Part shown: positions 54,551 to 63,846 of the stretch, one piece after another
How positions within the stretch are numbered: the first letter of the stretch is position 1
Layout of the letters: each line of letters starts with the position of its first letter
Source of the DNA: Clostridium mobile
GTDB lineage: Bacteria; Bacillota; Clostridia; Clostridiales; Clostridiaceae
Assembly (NCBI RefSeq): GCF_018918285.1
Contig: NZ_JAHLQF010000004.1
Location: 554,206 to 618,205 of the forward strand
Direction of reading: 5' to 3'
DNA length: 64,000 nt
Program-made: the position numbers and the translations under genes
Notes under the pieces: model-generated
Told to the model about the DNA's origin: nothing
Databases searched by the model: none
Seen by the model: only the letters and a program-made list of their open reading frames with translations

Positions 54551-55978
54551 TTAATCATTTTCAATTATATTTATTTCTTCACCATGTAATCCTATAATAT
54601 CTAATCCATGCTCTTTATAATATTTTAACATATCTATCACTTCTTTATCTATAAGCTCGCCCATCATAATTACTGGAATCCCTGGTGGATAAGGGGTTAT
54701 ATTTTCCCCACATATATTACCAACAGCTTCATTTAATTCTACCTTTTTCTTTTTCATATCTAAAGCTTCGTATGGTGATATAATAGATTTTGGTATATGA
54801 TTATTTACCAAATCTACGCTTTTATCCTTTAGTTTTGATAAATCGCACTTTTCTAATACCTCATAGAGATGCTTAAACTGCTCTTCAGTATTAAAAGGCG
54901 AAAAAATTAATATGCAATTAAAAGTATCACTCATTTCACATTGTATTTTATTTTTTCTTAAATAGCTTAAAAGCAGGTTAGAATTATGCCCTTTATCTAA
55001 ACTTAATACGTATCTAGTGATGTCTAAATCATAACCATACTCGCTTTGCACATAATTTTTGTCTACTATATTTATACCTTCTATTTTATTAATTTTATGT
55101 TTATATTTTTCCATTACATTTATCAGTCTATTATAGCTCTCATACCCAAATTCACTTAAATAGTATCTTGCATAATCCATTGAGCATAAAAATAAGTACG
55201 ATGGACTTGTACTAGAAAATGAACTAAAGTAAAAATCCACCTTATCTATATCTTCTTTGTTATTTACATGAAGAAATGAAGTTTGAGTAAAACTTGGTAA
55301 TGTCTTATGAGAACTTACAACTACCATATCCGCTCCTAATTTTACTGCACTCTCAGGTAAACTAGGATTCATCCCAAAATGTGCCCCATGGGCCGAGTCT
55401 ACTAAAACTTTCATATTGTATTTTTTAGCTTCTTTAATTACCATATCTAAAGGACAACATACACCATAGTAGTTAGGGTAAGTTAGTATTATACCCTTAG
55501 CATCACTGTTTTCTTTTATACATTGAAAAAAATGCTCCATATTTATGGAAAAAGGAGCATTAAATTTCTTATCTATTATATTTTCAATATAGATTGGTTT
55601 TAATTTTCTCATTATAATGCCATTAAATATAGATTTATGGCAATTTCTATCTATTATAACCTTATCTCCTTCTTCAAAAGAGGAAAATACCATTATCATA
55701 TTGCCACTTGTACTTCCATTAACTAGAAAATAAGACTTTTCACTACCATATAGTTGGGATAGAAGTTCACTAGCTTCTTTTATTATCCCTTCAGCATTAT
55801 GAAGATTGTCAACACCGTCTACTTCGGTGATATCAAAATGAATTAAATTATCCATAAACTCTTTTCCTTCAATGGTAGCGAGAAATCCTTCCCCATTCTT
55901 GTGACCTGGCATGGCAAAATTAATATTATTTTCTTTTACGTATTTTAAAACCCCTTCTATAAGTGGTAATTTTGACAC
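54551..55978 (-). CDS. Orn/Lys/Arg decarboxylase-family protein (YaaO-like)
   Basis: 475 residues, PLP-dependent fold I. NFAMPGHKNGEGF near the N-terminus, DSAHGAHFG and the PLP lysine in VVSSHKTLPSFTQ. The C-terminal domain ends with PYPPGIPVIMMGELI, as in arginine decarboxylases (SpeA type of Gram-positives). The substrate could be arginine or lysine. The GTG start follows AGAGGAGAGG and overlaps the gin stop by 22 bases, so translation is coupled. Confidence 0.93.
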   Translation of the reverse strand: MSKLPLIEGVLKYVKENNINFAMPGHKNGEGFLATIEGKEFMDNLIHFDITEVDGVDNLHNAEGIIKEASELLSQLYGSEKSYFLVNGSTSGNMIMVFSSFEEGDKVIIDRNCHKSIFNGIIMRKLKPIYIENIIDKKFNAPFSINMEHFFQCIKENSDAKGIILTYPNYYGVCCPLDMVIKEAKKYNMKVLVDSAHGAHFGMNPSLPESAVKLGADMVVVSSHKTLPSFTQTSFLHVNNKEDIDKVDFYFSSFSSTSPSYLFLCSMDYARYYLSEFGYESYNRLINVMEKYKHKINKIEGINIVDKNYVQSEYGYDLDITRYVLSLDKGHNSNLLLSYLRKNKIQCEMSDTFNCILIFSPFNTEEQFKHLYEVLEKCDLSKLKDKSVDLVNNHIPKSIISPYEALDMKKKKVELNEAVGNICGENITPYPPGIPVIMMGELIDKEVIDMLKYYKEHGLDIIGLHGEEINIIEND

Positions 55979-56169
55979 CTGTTATCCTCTCCTCTTATCA
56001 TCGAGTACGTTAAATATTTTTTTATGCAATTTTTATAATACAAATAAAAATCTGTATCCATTCTTACATTTACTATTTTCTCTTCACAATTTTGGCATAT
56101 TCCTTTTCCACTTACTATTATACCACGGTTTAGAGGCTTACCACATATAATACAGCATTGTCTTTTCAT
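55957..56169 (-). CDS. gin: Sigma-G inhibitor Gin
   Basis: 70 residues with the Gin pattern: CIICGKPLNRGIIVSGKGIC, then QNCEEKIV. The two CxxC pairs bind zinc. In Bacillus, Gin (CsfB) holds sigma-G and sigma-E inactive during early sporulation. Its place upstream of the decarboxylase and tmk is conserved. AAGGAGG precedes the ATG. I see no clear sigma-F promoter upstream. Confidence 0.9.
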   Translation of the reverse strand: MKRQCCIICGKPLNRGIIVSGKGICQNCEEKIVNVRMDTDFYLYYKNCIKKYLTYSMIRGEDNRCQNYHL

Positions 56170-56317
56170 AAATTTCCTCCTTAAAATTTCTACGTCTAAA
56201 TTTTTGCCTCTTACTATATATTTTATTCAGTATAGTACTCAAATTTATTTTGTCCACATAAATATATGAAATAAATTTTGGTTATAATAATAAAAAACCT
56301 AATATGGAGATGATTTT

Positions 56318-57481
56318 ATGAAGCAAGAGATTGTAACTTCTTTAAGTTTATTAGATGAAGAAATATTTAACCTCTCAAAATATATATATGAGAATCCCGA
56401 GGAAAGTTTTCATGAATATAAATGTTCTGATTATTTAATTAACATATTAAGAAAATATCGTTTTAATGTAACCGAAAATTTTATACATATACCTACTGCA
56501 TTTTATGCTGAATATGGAGTCGGCCACCCTAAGATATGCTTTATATGCGAATATGATTCAGCGGATGACCTTGGGCATATTTCAGGCCATAATCTTATAT
56601 CTTCTATGTCTATCGCCGCTGCTTTATCCCTTACAAGGGTTATAGATAAAATAGGTGGTTCTATAGTAGTTATTGGTTGTCCTGGTGAATATGTTGGAAG
56701 TTCAAAAATAACTATGACCAGACAGGGAGTATTTAATGGAATTGATGTAGTTTTAATGGCTCATCCTAATACAATAACAGCAGAAATTGGCAGCTCTACT
56801 GCATTAATTCCGTTAGAAATTACATATACTAGTGAAAAGGGAATGAGCTTTATGAAAACTTCATCATATTCAGCACTAGACGCTGGTATACTTACATTCA
56901 ATGCCTTAAATACCTTGTCGAAAGGATTTGATTCTGCAACTACTGTTAATGGTGTTATAACAGAAGGCGGAACTTCTCCTTCATTGCTTCCTCATCTATG
57001 GAGAGGAAGGTTTTATATAAGAGGTTCAAAAATGTACCATATTGAACCTCTAGAAAAGAGAATTCGTGATTTTGTTAAATCTATTTCCAATTTGCTAGAT
57101 GTTCATTCAGAAGTTTCTTTATATGAATTACCTTATGACGAGTTTATAACCAATAGTACTTTATCAAGAATTTTTTCTCATAATCTTAAGGAAAGTGGTG
57201 TAATTGAAGTAGATACACCTAAAGATACATTTTCTTCATTAAGCTTAGGAACAGTGAGTCATGTTGTACCTTGTATACATCCTTATATTTCAATTGTAGA
57301 AGATGAATCTATTAAATATTCATCCCCAGAGTTTGCAATGGTCACTATTTCACGTTTTGCCCATGAGCAAGTAATGAAAGTTGCTCAGGCATTAGCAATA
57401 ACAGCTCTCGATTTACTACAAAAAGAAAGTTTATTAAGTGAAATAAAATTAGAATTTGATAGAAAAACAAAGAAAAAATAG
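56318..57481 (+). CDS. M20-family amidohydrolase
   Basis: 387 residues, zinc-dependent peptidase/aminoacylase fold related to AbgB and p-aminobenzoyl-glutamate hydrolases: YIYENPEESFHEYKCSDYL, FICEYDSADDLGHISGHNL with the metal histidine, and GCPGEYVGSSKI. It probably releases amino acids from N-acyl or dipeptide substrates in the cytoplasm. TGGAGATG precedes the ATG. A single gene in a convergent pair. Confidence 0.92.
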   Translation: MKQEIVTSLSLLDEEIFNLSKYIYENPEESFHEYKCSDYLINILRKYRFNVTENFIHIPTAFYAEYGVGHPKICFICEYDSADDLGHISGHNLISSMSIAAALSLTRVIDKIGGSIVVIGCPGEYVGSSKITMTRQGVFNGIDVVLMAHPNTITAEIGSSTALIPLEITYTSEKGMSFMKTSSYSALDAGILTFNALNTLSKGFDSATTVNGVITEGGTSPSLLPHLWRGRFYIRGSKMYHIEPLEKRIRDFVKSISNLLDVHSEVSLYELPYDEFITNSTLSRIFSHNLKESGVIEVDTPKDTFSSLSLGTVSHVVPCIHPYISIVEDESIKYSSPEFAMVTISRFAHEQVMKVAQALAITALDLLQKESLLSEIKLEFDRKTKKK

Positions 57482-57500
57482 CCTACAAACTAGGCTACTT
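57478..57500. terminator. Short bidirectional terminator
   Basis: ATAGCCTA and TAGGCTA with a 5-base loop and a T run on the plus strand, at the stops of two convergent genes. Confidence 0.75.
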
Positions 57501-57966
57501 TTTCTTTATTAAACATTATTTTTTTTACTAAGTCATCGCTAGGTTCAAAATAAAATTTTTTCACTTTATCTCCATCTCTATAGATGCAATAACATGGTTT
57601 AACATTGAAAGCTGAACATATATATCTTTTAGCATTGAATATTTTCCTATGTGAAACCAATAGATTTTCTTGTCCAACATATTCAATATCCCATAACTTT
57701 ATATTTTCCACTACTTTATCTTCATTGCCACTTATTCTATGAATTATAAACTGATCAGCTATTATAGAATAAGTATATCTAACTCTGCAATACATAATTT
57801 CACAAATTAAAGTGAGAATTATAAGTGCAGAAGATATAGCAACAGTGTATCCTCCAAACTCATCCATAATTTGCATGAAAAATAAAGATATAACTAAAAC
57901 AGAAAAAAATTTAACAATTGAAGGAAGTTTTCTTCTGCCTATAGTTTCTTTATACATGTTTCCCAT
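57490..57966 (-). CDS. Membrane protein with PH-like domain
   Basis: 158 residues: two transmembrane helices (about 18-35 and 42-58) followed by a beta-rich region (YSIIADQFIIHRISGNEDKVVENIKLWDIEYVGQ) with the spacing of bacterial PH (DUF304-like) domains. GGAGG lies seven bases before the first ATG. Function unknown. It has a weak promoter candidate only. The 284-bp gap up to corA shows no gene. Confidence 0.75.
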   Translation of the reverse strand: MGNMYKETIGRRKLPSIVKFFSVLVISLFFMQIMDEFGGYTVAISSALIILTLICEIMYCRVRYTYSIIADQFIIHRISGNEDKVVENIKLWDIEYVGQENLLVSHRKIFNAKRYICSAFNVKPCYCIYRDGDKVKKFYFEPSDDLVKKIMFNKEKVA

Positions 57967-58250
57967 AAAATAACCTCCACTATAAAAGAAATTATTATTG
58001 ACAACATAGAGATTATACTAGGGTTTTTACATTTTATCCATAGCAGTCGCATTTTATTATAGCCCTATAAAATCAATTATTCACCTCTATATACTATGTC
58101 ACTATAAAAGCTTCATCTTTACTCATTATATCTTCGTATTTTATTGATTTTCACCTATACTAAAAAAAACTTTTCATGTATTTAATAATATTCATGAATT
58201 AATCACATGCTATATAAAATAAGTGTTAATTATTACATAGGAGATTAAAA

Positions 58251-59201
58251 ATGATATCTATATATAAAACCATAGAAAGTTCCAATGGTCCAAAACTAAA
58301 AGATATTGAAGCTATTGAAGCAGGTTGTTGGGTTAATATAATTGATCCATCTCATGAGGAATTACTATCTATTTCTGAAAAAACTAATGTAGCTATGGAA
58401 TTATTAAGAGCAGCCTTAGATGATGAAGAAACATCAAGAATAGATATAGATGAAAATAACAATATATCATTATTATTAGACATTCCCTTTAGTGAGATGG
58501 AAAACAGCGCTCTAATTTACGATACCTATCCACTTGCTTTGATTCATACGAAAGATTTGCTAATAACAGTATGCTTAAAAGAAAGTAAAATACTATTAGA
58601 TTTTACTGATGGAAAAGTTAAATCTTTCTTCACCTTTAAACGTTCGCGATTTATACTTCAAATACTCCATAGAATTGCAAGTTATTATTTAATTTACTTA
58701 AGGCAAATAGATAAACGAAGCCTTATGATAGAAAAAAAATTACATAAATCTATGAAAAACAAGGAACTTATTCAACTTCTTTCCCTTGAAAAATCATTAG
58801 TCTATTTTTCTACTTCATTAAAATCAAATGAGATAACATTAGAAAAAATGCTAAAACTAGAAATTATGCAAAAATACCCAGAAGATCAAGATGTTTTAGA
58901 AGACGTTATAATTGAAAATAAGCAAGCTATCGAAATGGCAAATATTTATAGCAATATTCTTAGTGGAACTATGGATGCCTTTGCTTCAGTGATATCTAAT
59001 AACTTAAATATAGTTATGAAATTTCTAGCCTCAGTTACTATAATAATGTCTATACCTAATATGATTTCTGGTATGTTTGGAATGAATGTTAGGGATATTC
59101 CCTTTGCCGACTCCCCCTTTGGCTTTTGGATAGTATTTGCTTTAATCATAACAATTTCTGCTTTGATTACTATTGTTTTAAACAAAAAAGATATGTTTTA
59201 A
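58251..59201 (+). CDS. corA: CorA-family magnesium transporter
   Basis: 316 residues, a long cytoplasmic domain and two C-terminal helices. The pore motif GMN is in SGMFGMNV. It carries Mg2+ or related divalent cations as a pentamer. AGGAGAT precedes the ATG. No M-box magnesium riboswitch can be seen upstream. Confidence 0.95.
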   Translation: MISIYKTIESSNGPKLKDIEAIEAGCWVNIIDPSHEELLSISEKTNVAMELLRAALDDEETSRIDIDENNNISLLLDIPFSEMENSALIYDTYPLALIHTKDLLITVCLKESKILLDFTDGKVKSFFTFKRSRFILQILHRIASYYLIYLRQIDKRSLMIEKKLHKSMKNKELIQLLSLEKSLVYFSTSLKSNEITLEKMLKLEIMQKYPEDQDVLEDVIIENKQAIEMANIYSNILSGTMDAFASVISNNLNIVMKFLASVTIIMSIPNMISGMFGMNVRDIPFADSPFGFWIVFALIITISALITIVLNKKDMF

Positions 59202-59282
59202 TTTAAATATCTTTAAGTCAAAATAATTTCTTATTAATAAAACCATTAATTTTTTCCTTTTTAAAAATTCTAAATATAAAAT

Positions 59283-59313
59283 AAAAAGCACTCAATTGAA
59301 TTGAGTGCTTTTT
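59283..59313. terminator. Bidirectional terminator, corA and tRNA-Cys
   Basis: AAAAGCACTCAATT and its perfect complement with a T6 run on plus and A/T runs on minus. It directly follows the tRNA 3' end on the minus strand. Confidence 0.9.
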
Positions 59314-59315
59314 TC

Positions 59316-59390
<75 letters not shown>

Positions 59391-59462
59391 ACGCAAAATA
59401 CCTTATTAGTATAGCATTTAAAAATCATTTTGTCAATGACTTTTAAATGCTATTATTTTAAA

Positions 59463-60200
59463 TTATAACTCTTTAACTATTTCTCCCAATACCTCTCCTA
59501 TTTTATCATTGATAACTAAAGATGCATTAGTATCATAAGAAGTAGATGATTTATTTATAAGTATTAACTTATTTCCTTCATAATAGTAAATTAAATTAGC
59601 TGCTGGATAAACTACTAAAGATGTTCCCCCTACAATTAAAACATCAGAGTTTCTAACATAATAAATTGCTTTATTTATTGCATTATCATCTAAAGGTTCT
59701 TCATATAGAACAACATCTGGTTTAACAACACCACCACACTCTTCACACTTAGGAACTTCCTCTTTACTATTTAATATATGATTTAAATCATAAAATTGTC
59801 CACAATCCATACAGAAATTTCTATGAACACTACCATGAAGCTCTATAACATTTTTAGACCCTGCCTTTTGGTGAAGACCGTCAATATTTTGAGTTATTAC
59901 AGCTTTTAATTTACCCATCTCTTCTAATTGAGATAAAGCATAATGAGCTGCGTTAGGGTTTGCATTTTTGTATATCATCTTATTTTTATAAAAATCATAG
60001 AAATCTTCAGTGTGATCACAGAAGAAAGTATGGCTTAGCATAACTTCTGGTGGGTAGGAGTAATTATCCTTTGTTTTATATAGTCCAACTTCTGATCTAA
60101 AATCAGGTATATTACTTTCAGTAGAAACCCCAGCTCCTCCAAAGAAAACTATATTTGAACTATTTTTTATTATGTCTTTAAGCTTTTCTCTATTATTCAT
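59463..60200 (-). CDS. cobB: Sir2-family NAD-dependent protein deacylase
   Basis: About 245 residues. NAD-binding GGAGVSTESNIPDFR, ITQNIDGLHQKAG and the catalytic His in ELHGS. Four zinc cysteines CMDC and CEEC. It removes acetyl or other acyl groups from lysines. The start at 60200 follows GGGGG. Confidence 0.96.
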   Translation of the reverse strand: MNNREKLKDIIKNSSNIVFFGGAGVSTESNIPDFRSEVGLYKTKDNYSYPPEVMLSHTFFCDHTEDFYDFYKNKMIYKNANPNAAHYALSQLEEMGKLKAVITQNIDGLHQKAGSKNVIELHGSVHRNFCMDCGQFYDLNHILNSKEEVPKCEECGGVVKPDVVLYEEPLDDNAINKAIYYVRNSDVLIVGGTSLVVYPAANLIYYYEGNKLILINKSSTSYDTNASLVINDKIGEVLGEIVKEL

Positions 60201-60261
60201 TACTATTACCCCCATTAAATATATTATTTATATTATATACTTATAGGAGCAATAATATCAA

Positions 60262-61551
60262 TTAAATGCATTTTTTTAACATTACATCTAGTATAACGTC
60301 ATCAGTATTATTCATTCCCTCTATAGAAACTCTTCCTAAATTTTCGATTGTTTTTTCTGCAGTTTCCGTTAAAATTCCATTGTCTGAAGGGATAAATAAG
60401 TTATTCAAAGCTAATTTTGAGGCTTCAATTGCTGATGCTACAGATATAGATAGTTTATATGAACATCCAATTTTAGCTCCATCACATATCATTCCTGTCA
60501 ATCCTGCTATCATATTTTTTATAGCCCCTTTTATCTGCTTCTTATCTCCTCCCATTAAGTAAGTCAAGCCTGCGCTACAACCTACCCCTGCTGCCACACC
60601 ACATCCGCAAACTGCTGATAGAGCTCCTGTATATATTTTTACATAGGCGGTTATTAAATGGCTCAATGTTACTGCTCTTACTATTTTCTCTCTATCCATT
60701 CCTTTTTCTTCTCCAATAATAGAAATAGGTAGTATGGTAACTAATCCATGATTTCCTGAACCTGCACTACTCATTACTGGTAGAGGATATCCAGACATTC
60801 TTGCTTCTGAAGCCGCTGCAGTTAGTGCCTTAGCTAGTGATTCTAAATCGTTAGCTTCATTTTTTAATAATTTTCCCATTCCTATACCTAATTCTTCATT
60901 AGCTCCTATAAAAGCAATTCTTTTATTCATTTCTATTCCTTCATTTATAAATTCAATATCACTGTAATCTACATCATTAGAGAACTCTATTAGTTGATCA
61001 ATAGAAAATTCTTTTATTCTATTTTTTATTGCATAGCTTTTATTCTTTTCTTCTCTTTCATTATCAATATTTGTATCTTCTAATAATTCAAGCATTTTTC
61101 CATTCTTCTCTTCACAAACTATATTTAAATGATTATTTTTAATAACAACTCCTGCTTCCTCTCCTTGTCCCTTTGCTACAACCTTTATATATAATCCTTC
61201 AGTACCTTCCTCCAAATTTAATTTAATAACTTTTTTATTAACTATTTCATAAGCCTTTTCTATATCCTCATTATTTGAGTCCTTTAATACTTCTAATTTA
61301 TACTGTGGTTTACCACATACTAGAGAAAGTGCTGCCGCAAATATAATTCCTTTTTCTTTCGTTCCAGGTATACCTACATCCATACCATTTTTTAATATAT
61401 TTTTATCCACCCATATATCTAACTCTGTTACTTCTTTGTCCAATATTTCTTTAGCCCTCGCCACTGCATAAGCTACTGCTCCTGGTTCTGTACATCCTAA
61501 TGCTGGTGTAACTCCTGCTTTTAATATTTCTATAATAAGATTCTTATCCAT
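60262..61551 (-). CDS. cdsB: L-cysteine desulfidase
   Basis: About 429 residues, UPF0597/CyuA-CdsB family (serine-dehydratase-alpha fold); breaks cysteine into pyruvate, ammonia and H2S with a [4Fe-4S] cluster. Cysteines are in ALGCTEPGA near residue 20, in CGCGVAAGVGCS and in CDGAKIGCS. I use the ATG at 61551, nine bases after GGGGAG; the one at 61560 touches the ribosome site. It is transcribed from a sigma-54 promoter and faces away from a sigma-54 activator gene. Confidence 0.92.
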   Translation of the reverse strand: MDKNLIIEILKAGVTPALGCTEPGAVAYAVARAKEILDKEVTELDIWVDKNILKNGMDVGIPGTKEKGIIFAAALSLVCGKPQYKLEVLKDSNNEDIEKAYEIVNKKVIKLNLEEGTEGLYIKVVAKGQGEEAGVVIKNNHLNIVCEEKNGKMLELLEDTNIDNEREEKNKSYAIKNRIKEFSIDQLIEFSNDVDYSDIEFINEGIEMNKRIAFIGANEELGIGMGKLLKNEANDLESLAKALTAAASEARMSGYPLPVMSSAGSGNHGLVTILPISIIGEEKGMDREKIVRAVTLSHLITAYVKIYTGALSAVCGCGVAAGVGCSAGLTYLMGGDKKQIKGAIKNMIAGLTGMICDGAKIGCSYKLSISVASAIEASKLALNNLFIPSDNGILTETAEKTIENLGRVSIEGMNNTDDVILDVMLKKCI

Positions 61552-61591
61552 ATCTAGCATCTCCCCTTCATAAACATTTGTTAATTTATAA

Positions 61592-61607
61592 AGCAAAGTT
61601 TATGCCA
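61592..61607 (-). promoter_or_regulatory. Sigma-54 promoter of cdsB
   Basis: On the minus strand TGGCAT, five bases (AAACT), TTGCT: the -24 GG and -12 GC doublets at the exact sigma-54 spacing. Transcription would start near 61581, 30 nt before the cdsB start. A sigma-54 activator is encoded next door. Confidence 0.88.
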
Positions 61608-61649
61608 TTAAGCTAACTCTACAAAACACATGACATTTCTACCGTTAAA

Positions 61650-61665
61650 TTATCATTTTTGATAA
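61650..61665. promoter_or_regulatory. Putative upstream activator site 1
   Basis: TTATCATTTTTGATAA, palindromic TTATCA-N4-TGATAA, about 80 bp upstream of the predicted cdsB transcript start. The same 16-bp motif recurs in inverted orientation at 61737-61752. Confidence 0.65.
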
Positions 61666-61727
61666 TAAAATATACTTTTTATACAATTCCCTTGATTTAT
61701 TAAACAATGCTTGTATTTATCAAAAAT

Positions 61728-61761
61728 AAAAATTATTTATCAAAAATGATAAATAATTTTT
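61728..61761. promoter_or_regulatory. Putative upstream activator site 2, long palindrome
   Basis: 15-bp perfect arms (61728-61742 and 61747-61761) centred on TTATCAAAAATGATAA. A partial copy (TTATCAAAAATAAA) begins at about 61717. Located 165 bp from the cdsB start site and 80 bp from the regulator gene. Confidence 0.65.
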
Positions 61762-61839
61762 ATTTCATGAATTTTTATATAGATTCATGATATTATTAAT
61801 ATATACTCCCATTAAATAGTTAAATGGAGGTTAATTTTT

Positions 61840-63573
61840 ATGAATCATATAGGAAATGAACTTCAAAACATAGCTGAAACCATAAAAGCTATAACAGGTG
61901 TTGATGTAACTATTGTTGATAATAATCTTAAGCGAATTGCTGGAACAGGTGTATTAAAAGATAAGATAGGCGGTTATGTTCCTAAAAATTCTGCTTTTGA
62001 AAAATCCTTAATTTCAGGTCGTCAATATTTAATCATTGATCCTTCCACAGATGAATTATGTGTTGACTGTCATGGCAAAGATACCTGTAAAGAAAAATTA
62101 GAATTATGTATACCTATAAGAATCGATAATAAAATAATAGGTATTTTAGGCATGTGTATATTTGACGAGAAGACAAAATTAGACTTTATGAGTAAGCAAG
62201 AAGATTTTAAAAACTTTGAAAGTAGATTAAGCAGTTTAATCTCTACAAGAATAAATGAAGAAAAACTAGGAGTAATTGTTGAATATCGCTCATCAGAACT
62301 TATGACTTTGATTAATTCTTTAAATGAAGGAATTATAATACTTAATAACAACAAAGCAATATTATCAATAAATAAATATATAAAAGATCGATTAAATATA
62401 TCAAATGTAAATCCATATGCCAATATATCTGATATTTTACCTCTCAAAATAGTAAAAAATTTAGCTGAGAGGAGTTTTAATGGAGAAATCGGCCCTATTA
62501 CCATTGAAAAAAATAAGTTTTTGATTAATGCTTCTCCAATTATAGTTAAAGGAAAAAAGCAAGGAGTGGTATTAGTATTTTCAGATTTTGATAAAATGCA
62601 AGAATCTGTACTAAATGCTAGTAAAATATCAGGTATAGTAACCTTTGATGATATAATTGGTGAAAGCGAAGCTATAAAATATGTTAAAAGCCAAGCTATC
62701 CAAATAGCTGAAAAGGATATATCAGTACTTTTACTTGGCGAAAGTGGCACAGGAAAAGAGGTCTTTGCTAGGGCTATACATTTTTCTAGCAGAAGAAAAA
62801 ATGATGTTTTTATGCCTATTAATTGCGGTGCCATACCAGAGAATTTAATAGAAAGTGAACTTTTTGGATACGAAAAAGGATCTTTTACTGGAGCAAATGT
62901 CACAGGCAAAATGGGAAAATTTGAATTAGCTAAAGATGGTACTATATTTTTGGATGAAATAGGGGATTTACCTTTACATATGCAGGTAAAACTTTTAAGA
63001 GTACTTGAAGAAAAGGAATTTATGAGAGTAGGTGGCTACACTAACATAAAGATTAATCCAAGAATTATTTCTGCCACTCATAAAAATCTTCATAATATGG
63101 TTTTAGAGAAAAGATTTAGAGAAGATCTCTTTTATAGATTAAATGTAGTTCCTATAGTAATACCACCTTTACGTGAAAGAGGGTATGATATTATTATATT
63201 AGCTAAGTATTTCTTAAACAAATATAATAATATATATAATAAAGACATCAAAGGCTTTACTTTAAACTGTGAACAAGCACTACTTAACTATTCTTTTCCT
63301 GGAAACATAAGAGAGTTAAAAAACTTAATAGAATACGCTGTTAATTTTGAAAGTAAAGATTACATAGATACTGAAACCATAAATAAAAAATGGAATAATG
63401 CAAGTATTGGAAATGTAGATTTAACACTTTCAGAAATGACTAAAACTTATGAAAAAAAGATTATAAAAGATTATCTTAATCGATACGGTAATGATTTAAA
63501 TGGTAAAAAAACTATAGCTGAAAAACTTGGCATAAGTATAGCAACTTTATACAGAAAAATAGATGAAAATTAA
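61840..63573 (+). CDS. Sigma-54-dependent activator of cysteine breakdown
   Basis: 577 residues. N-terminal PocR-like sensory domain (about 1-135) with a cysteine cluster LCVDCHGKDTCKEKLELC; PAS-like domain (about 145-255); AAA+ domain (about 270-500) with LLGESGTGKEVFARAIH, the sigma-54-contact loop GSFTGA and FLDEIGDLPL; C-terminal Fis-type helix-turn-helix (TIAEKLGISIATLYRKI). GGAGG before the ATG. Divergent from cdsB; the clostridial regulator CdsR has this arrangement. I infer that it senses cysteine or a product. Confidence 0.93.
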   Translation: MNHIGNELQNIAETIKAITGVDVTIVDNNLKRIAGTGVLKDKIGGYVPKNSAFEKSLISGRQYLIIDPSTDELCVDCHGKDTCKEKLELCIPIRIDNKIIGILGMCIFDEKTKLDFMSKQEDFKNFESRLSSLISTRINEEKLGVIVEYRSSELMTLINSLNEGIIILNNNKAILSINKYIKDRLNISNVNPYANISDILPLKIVKNLAERSFNGEIGPITIEKNKFLINASPIIVKGKKQGVVLVFSDFDKMQESVLNASKISGIVTFDDIIGESEAIKYVKSQAIQIAEKDISVLLLGESGTGKEVFARAIHFSSRRKNDVFMPINCGAIPENLIESELFGYEKGSFTGANVTGKMGKFELAKDGTIFLDEIGDLPLHMQVKLLRVLEEKEFMRVGGYTNIKINPRIISATHKNLHNMVLEKRFREDLFYRLNVVPIVIPPLRERGYDIIILAKYFLNKYNNIYNKDIKGFTLNCEQALLNYSFPGNIRELKNLIEYAVNFESKDYIDTETINKKWNNASIGNVDLTLSEMTKTYEKKIIKDYLNRYGNDLNGKKTIAEKLGISIATLYRKIDEN

Positions 63574-63605
63574 AAAATGCAGAAGATTTTTTCTTCTGCA
63601 TTTAA
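63571..63605. terminator. Bidirectional terminator, regulator gene and rRNA operon
   Basis: AAATGCAGAAGA and TCTTCTGCATTT with a T-rich loop; on the minus strand it follows the 5S rRNA and is followed by T's. Confidence 0.9.
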
Positions 63606-63615
63606 TATTTATTAG

Positions 63616-63733
63616 ACCTGGCGACGACCTACTTTCCCACAAGGCCTCCCTTGTAGTATCATCGGCACATTGAAGCTTAACCGTCGTGTTCGGAATGGGA
63701 ACGGGTGTTACCTTCAAGCCATTATCACCAGAT
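63616..63733 (-). rRNA. rrf: 5S ribosomal RNA
   Basis: About 118 nt. Conserved blocks CCCATTCCGAACACGACGGTTAAG and GGGAAAGTAGGTCGTCGCCAGG (first shown here only in part: CCGAACACGACGG) are present on the minus strand. Ends are estimated from helix 1. Confidence 0.95.
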
Positions 63734-63846
63734 ACTGTTCCACAGAAATCTCTGATTTCGTTTTGGAACAGTACTTCGCAGCTTTAGCTGCCGAAGTTTC
63801 ATTGAAAGAATAATTCTTTCAAAATTGCACAAAGCATTTTAATTAA
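63734..63846 (-). other. 23S-5S internal transcribed spacer
   Basis: Contains the hairpins CTGTTCCA/TGGAACAG, ACTTCG-CAGC/GCTG-CGAAGT and TGAAAGAA/TTCTTTCA. No tRNA. These are probably processing stems for 5S and 23S maturation. Confidence 0.75.

Noticed and set aside
57967..58250. Magnesium (M-box) riboswitch before corA
   Set aside because: No conserved M-box helices or terminator can be seen; only AT-rich sequence.
62070..62909. Long minus-strand frame of 279 codons
   Set aside because: Fully antisense to the sigma-54 activator, which has clear domains; no ribosome site.
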